Origin: a virus
Direction: 5' to 3' (one strand)
Virus record (IMG/VR): IMGVR_UViG_3300045999_011450
Span: 1 to 30,044 of that record
DNA: 30,044 bases
The translations under genes and the position numbers were made by a program. Below are positions 29,285 to 30,044 of the stretch, piece by piece (position 1 is the stretch's first letter; each line of letters opens with the position of its first letter). A model generated the notes under the pieces. That model made no database searches and was not told where the DNA came from. It saw nothing but the letters and a program-made list of their open reading frames with translations.

Positions 29285-30044
29285 ATATTGTAACAAATAA
29301 ATTCACCAAAGATTGGATTAGAGACCAAGTACATTTTCGTTATGGTCATTATTGTTGGGTTAACGATCAAACATGGGTAGATATAGGAGCTAAGCTTACT
29401 ATTGATGATGTAGTTACCACCGATGAAACTTTAGACTCTATTAAATTAAAAAATTTTCCAAAAACTAAAGATCATAGATATTTAATGTATCTTGATAAAG
29501 TTAAGCTATGGCAGAGTTTTAGGGATTTTTCAGACGAGTATATTTTTCCGTTTAGGTTTGTTGATAATGGAGGACACAAACAACCTGCAATAGGCTGCAA
29601 TCGATTAGTGCATCAGGGATTAGGAATGCTGTGTATTGTAGACGATATGTACGAAAGATATAGTTATGGAGGATATCACGCAAAACCCGACGCTATCCCT
29701 TTTGAAGAAAAGAACAATAAAGTTCATTTTCTAGGAAGCTTTACAGGACCTACACAATCTAGAACAGATGGTCCTTGGTGGGGAATATATAAAACATGCA
29801 GAATTGAAGTCGTCTCTAAATGGTTGAACGCCGGAGACTGGATAGATGTAGGCTTAATTGATAAAGCTATGCCGGAAAGTGTACGCATTCGACAAGATTT
29901 TGAAGAAAAAATAAAACCGCTCATTAAACCTAAAATACAGTTTGAAGAAAACTTTAAAAATAAATATATTCTTTGTGTTGAGGGAAACGATGTTTCTTCT
30001 AGTTTTTCTTGGGCTATAGCTAGTCATTGTTTACCTATACATAC
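29281..30044 (+). CDS. GT90/CAP10-like glycosyltransferase, C-terminus beyond the window
   Basis: The frame opens at ATG 29281 (overlapping the previous stop) and is still open at the right edge after 254 codons. Features of the GT90/CAP10 family: FLGSFTGPTQSR (about 150-161, the family's 'F.Gs.tg....R' block), a middle RIEVVSKWLNAGDWIDVGL, and near the edge KYILCVEGNDVSSSFSWAIA (E234-G-N-D237), matching the 'K Y.l..eGnd.sss..w.l.s.....' donor-site signature. GT90 enzymes transfer glucose or xylose to proteins or polysaccharide. It completes a run of at least three glycosyltransferase genes, which argues for a phage-encoded glycan pathway. Confidence 0.72.
   Translation, partial: MNIVTNKFTKDWIRDQVHFRYGHYCWVNDQTWVDIGAKLTIDDVVTTDETLDSIKLKNFPKTKDHRYLMYLDKVKLWQSFRDFSDEYIFPFRFVDNGGHKQPAIGCNRLVHQGLGMLCIVDDMYERYSYGGYHAKPDAIPFEEKNNKVHFLGSFTGPTQSRTDGPWWGIYKTCRIEVVSKWLNAGDWIDVGLIDKAMPESVRIRQDFEEKIKPLIKPKIQFEENFKNKYILCVEGNDVSSSFSWAIASHCLPIH

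Noticed and set aside
1-30044. Stop-codon reassignment, prompted by the open frame after TGA at 10195.
   Set aside because: TGA, TAG and TAA are all used as natural ends here, including ATGA overlaps at 11636 and 15170 and TAG after phoH.
1-30044. CRISPR array, insertion sequence or integrase/attachment site.
   Set aside because: The repeated leaders are spaced by genes, not spacers; no transposase, integrase or terminal inverted repeats were seen, and no attachment core at the tRNA 3' ends was found repeated.

Overview
The window reads as part of a large, AT-rich tailed-phage genome. Every supported gene is on the + strand, genes are packed with short gaps or ATGA-type overlaps, and recognisable products include a metallophosphoesterase, a PhoH ATPase, HNH and Vsr-like nucleases, phage-type small domains (KTSC, DUF6321-like, DUF5661-like), collagen-like and Ig-like fibres, and three tRNAs. 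No terminase, portal, major capsid or polymerase gene lies in the window, so the assignment rests on these accessory and virion-type genes. A DUF1501 gene with a twin-arginine-like signal and a short DUF1549-like gene point to a host in the Planctomycetes/Verrucomicrobia (PVC) group or a Bacteroidetes relative; that is inference.

Layout. Positions 1-2486: end of a fibronectin-III protein, a 514-aa metallophosphoesterase and a small secreted protein. Positions 2496-2977: a promoter, a folded RNA leader, then tRNA-Ile2(CAU), tRNA-Leu(UAA) and tRNA-Arg(UCU), which decode AUA, UUA and AGA, codons favoured by the AT-rich genes here. Positions 2993-6977: independently promoted units coding for a 54-aa membrane protein, a basic 112-aa protein, the DUF1501 protein, a roughly 515-nt noncoding RNA with many helices (5071-5588), PhoH and the DUF1549-like protein. 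Positions 6980-9444: an array of small-gene cassettes. Each has a promoter, a stem-loop at the predicted 5' end of the transcript, a spacer without a Shine-Dalgarno site, one or two very small genes, a terminator, and then the fixed sequence TTTTAGCTATT leading into the next promoter. Three of these leaders are near-identical 114-115-bp copies.

Positions 9517-19201 form a run of probable virion-associated genes. Several carry a common 30-residue module (AYIxGFVKRAxEYG...EAIxLLKQA) and three contain HExxH zinc-protease motifs. Positions 19244-25141 encode mosaic fibres that share N-terminal and C-terminal domains, with Thr-rich collagen blocks, followed by a multi-domain Ig-like protein. Positions 25150-30044 hold three glycosyltransferase genes in an overlapping operon, the last running off the window. 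They could modify the fibres or the host surface.

The best candidates for something undescribed are the noncoding RNA at 5071-5588, the cassette array with its C-tract/extended -10 promoters, the shared 30-residue module in consecutive virion-type proteins, and the phage-borne pair of PVC-type host genes. All family assignments were made by eye from motifs; no database search was run.
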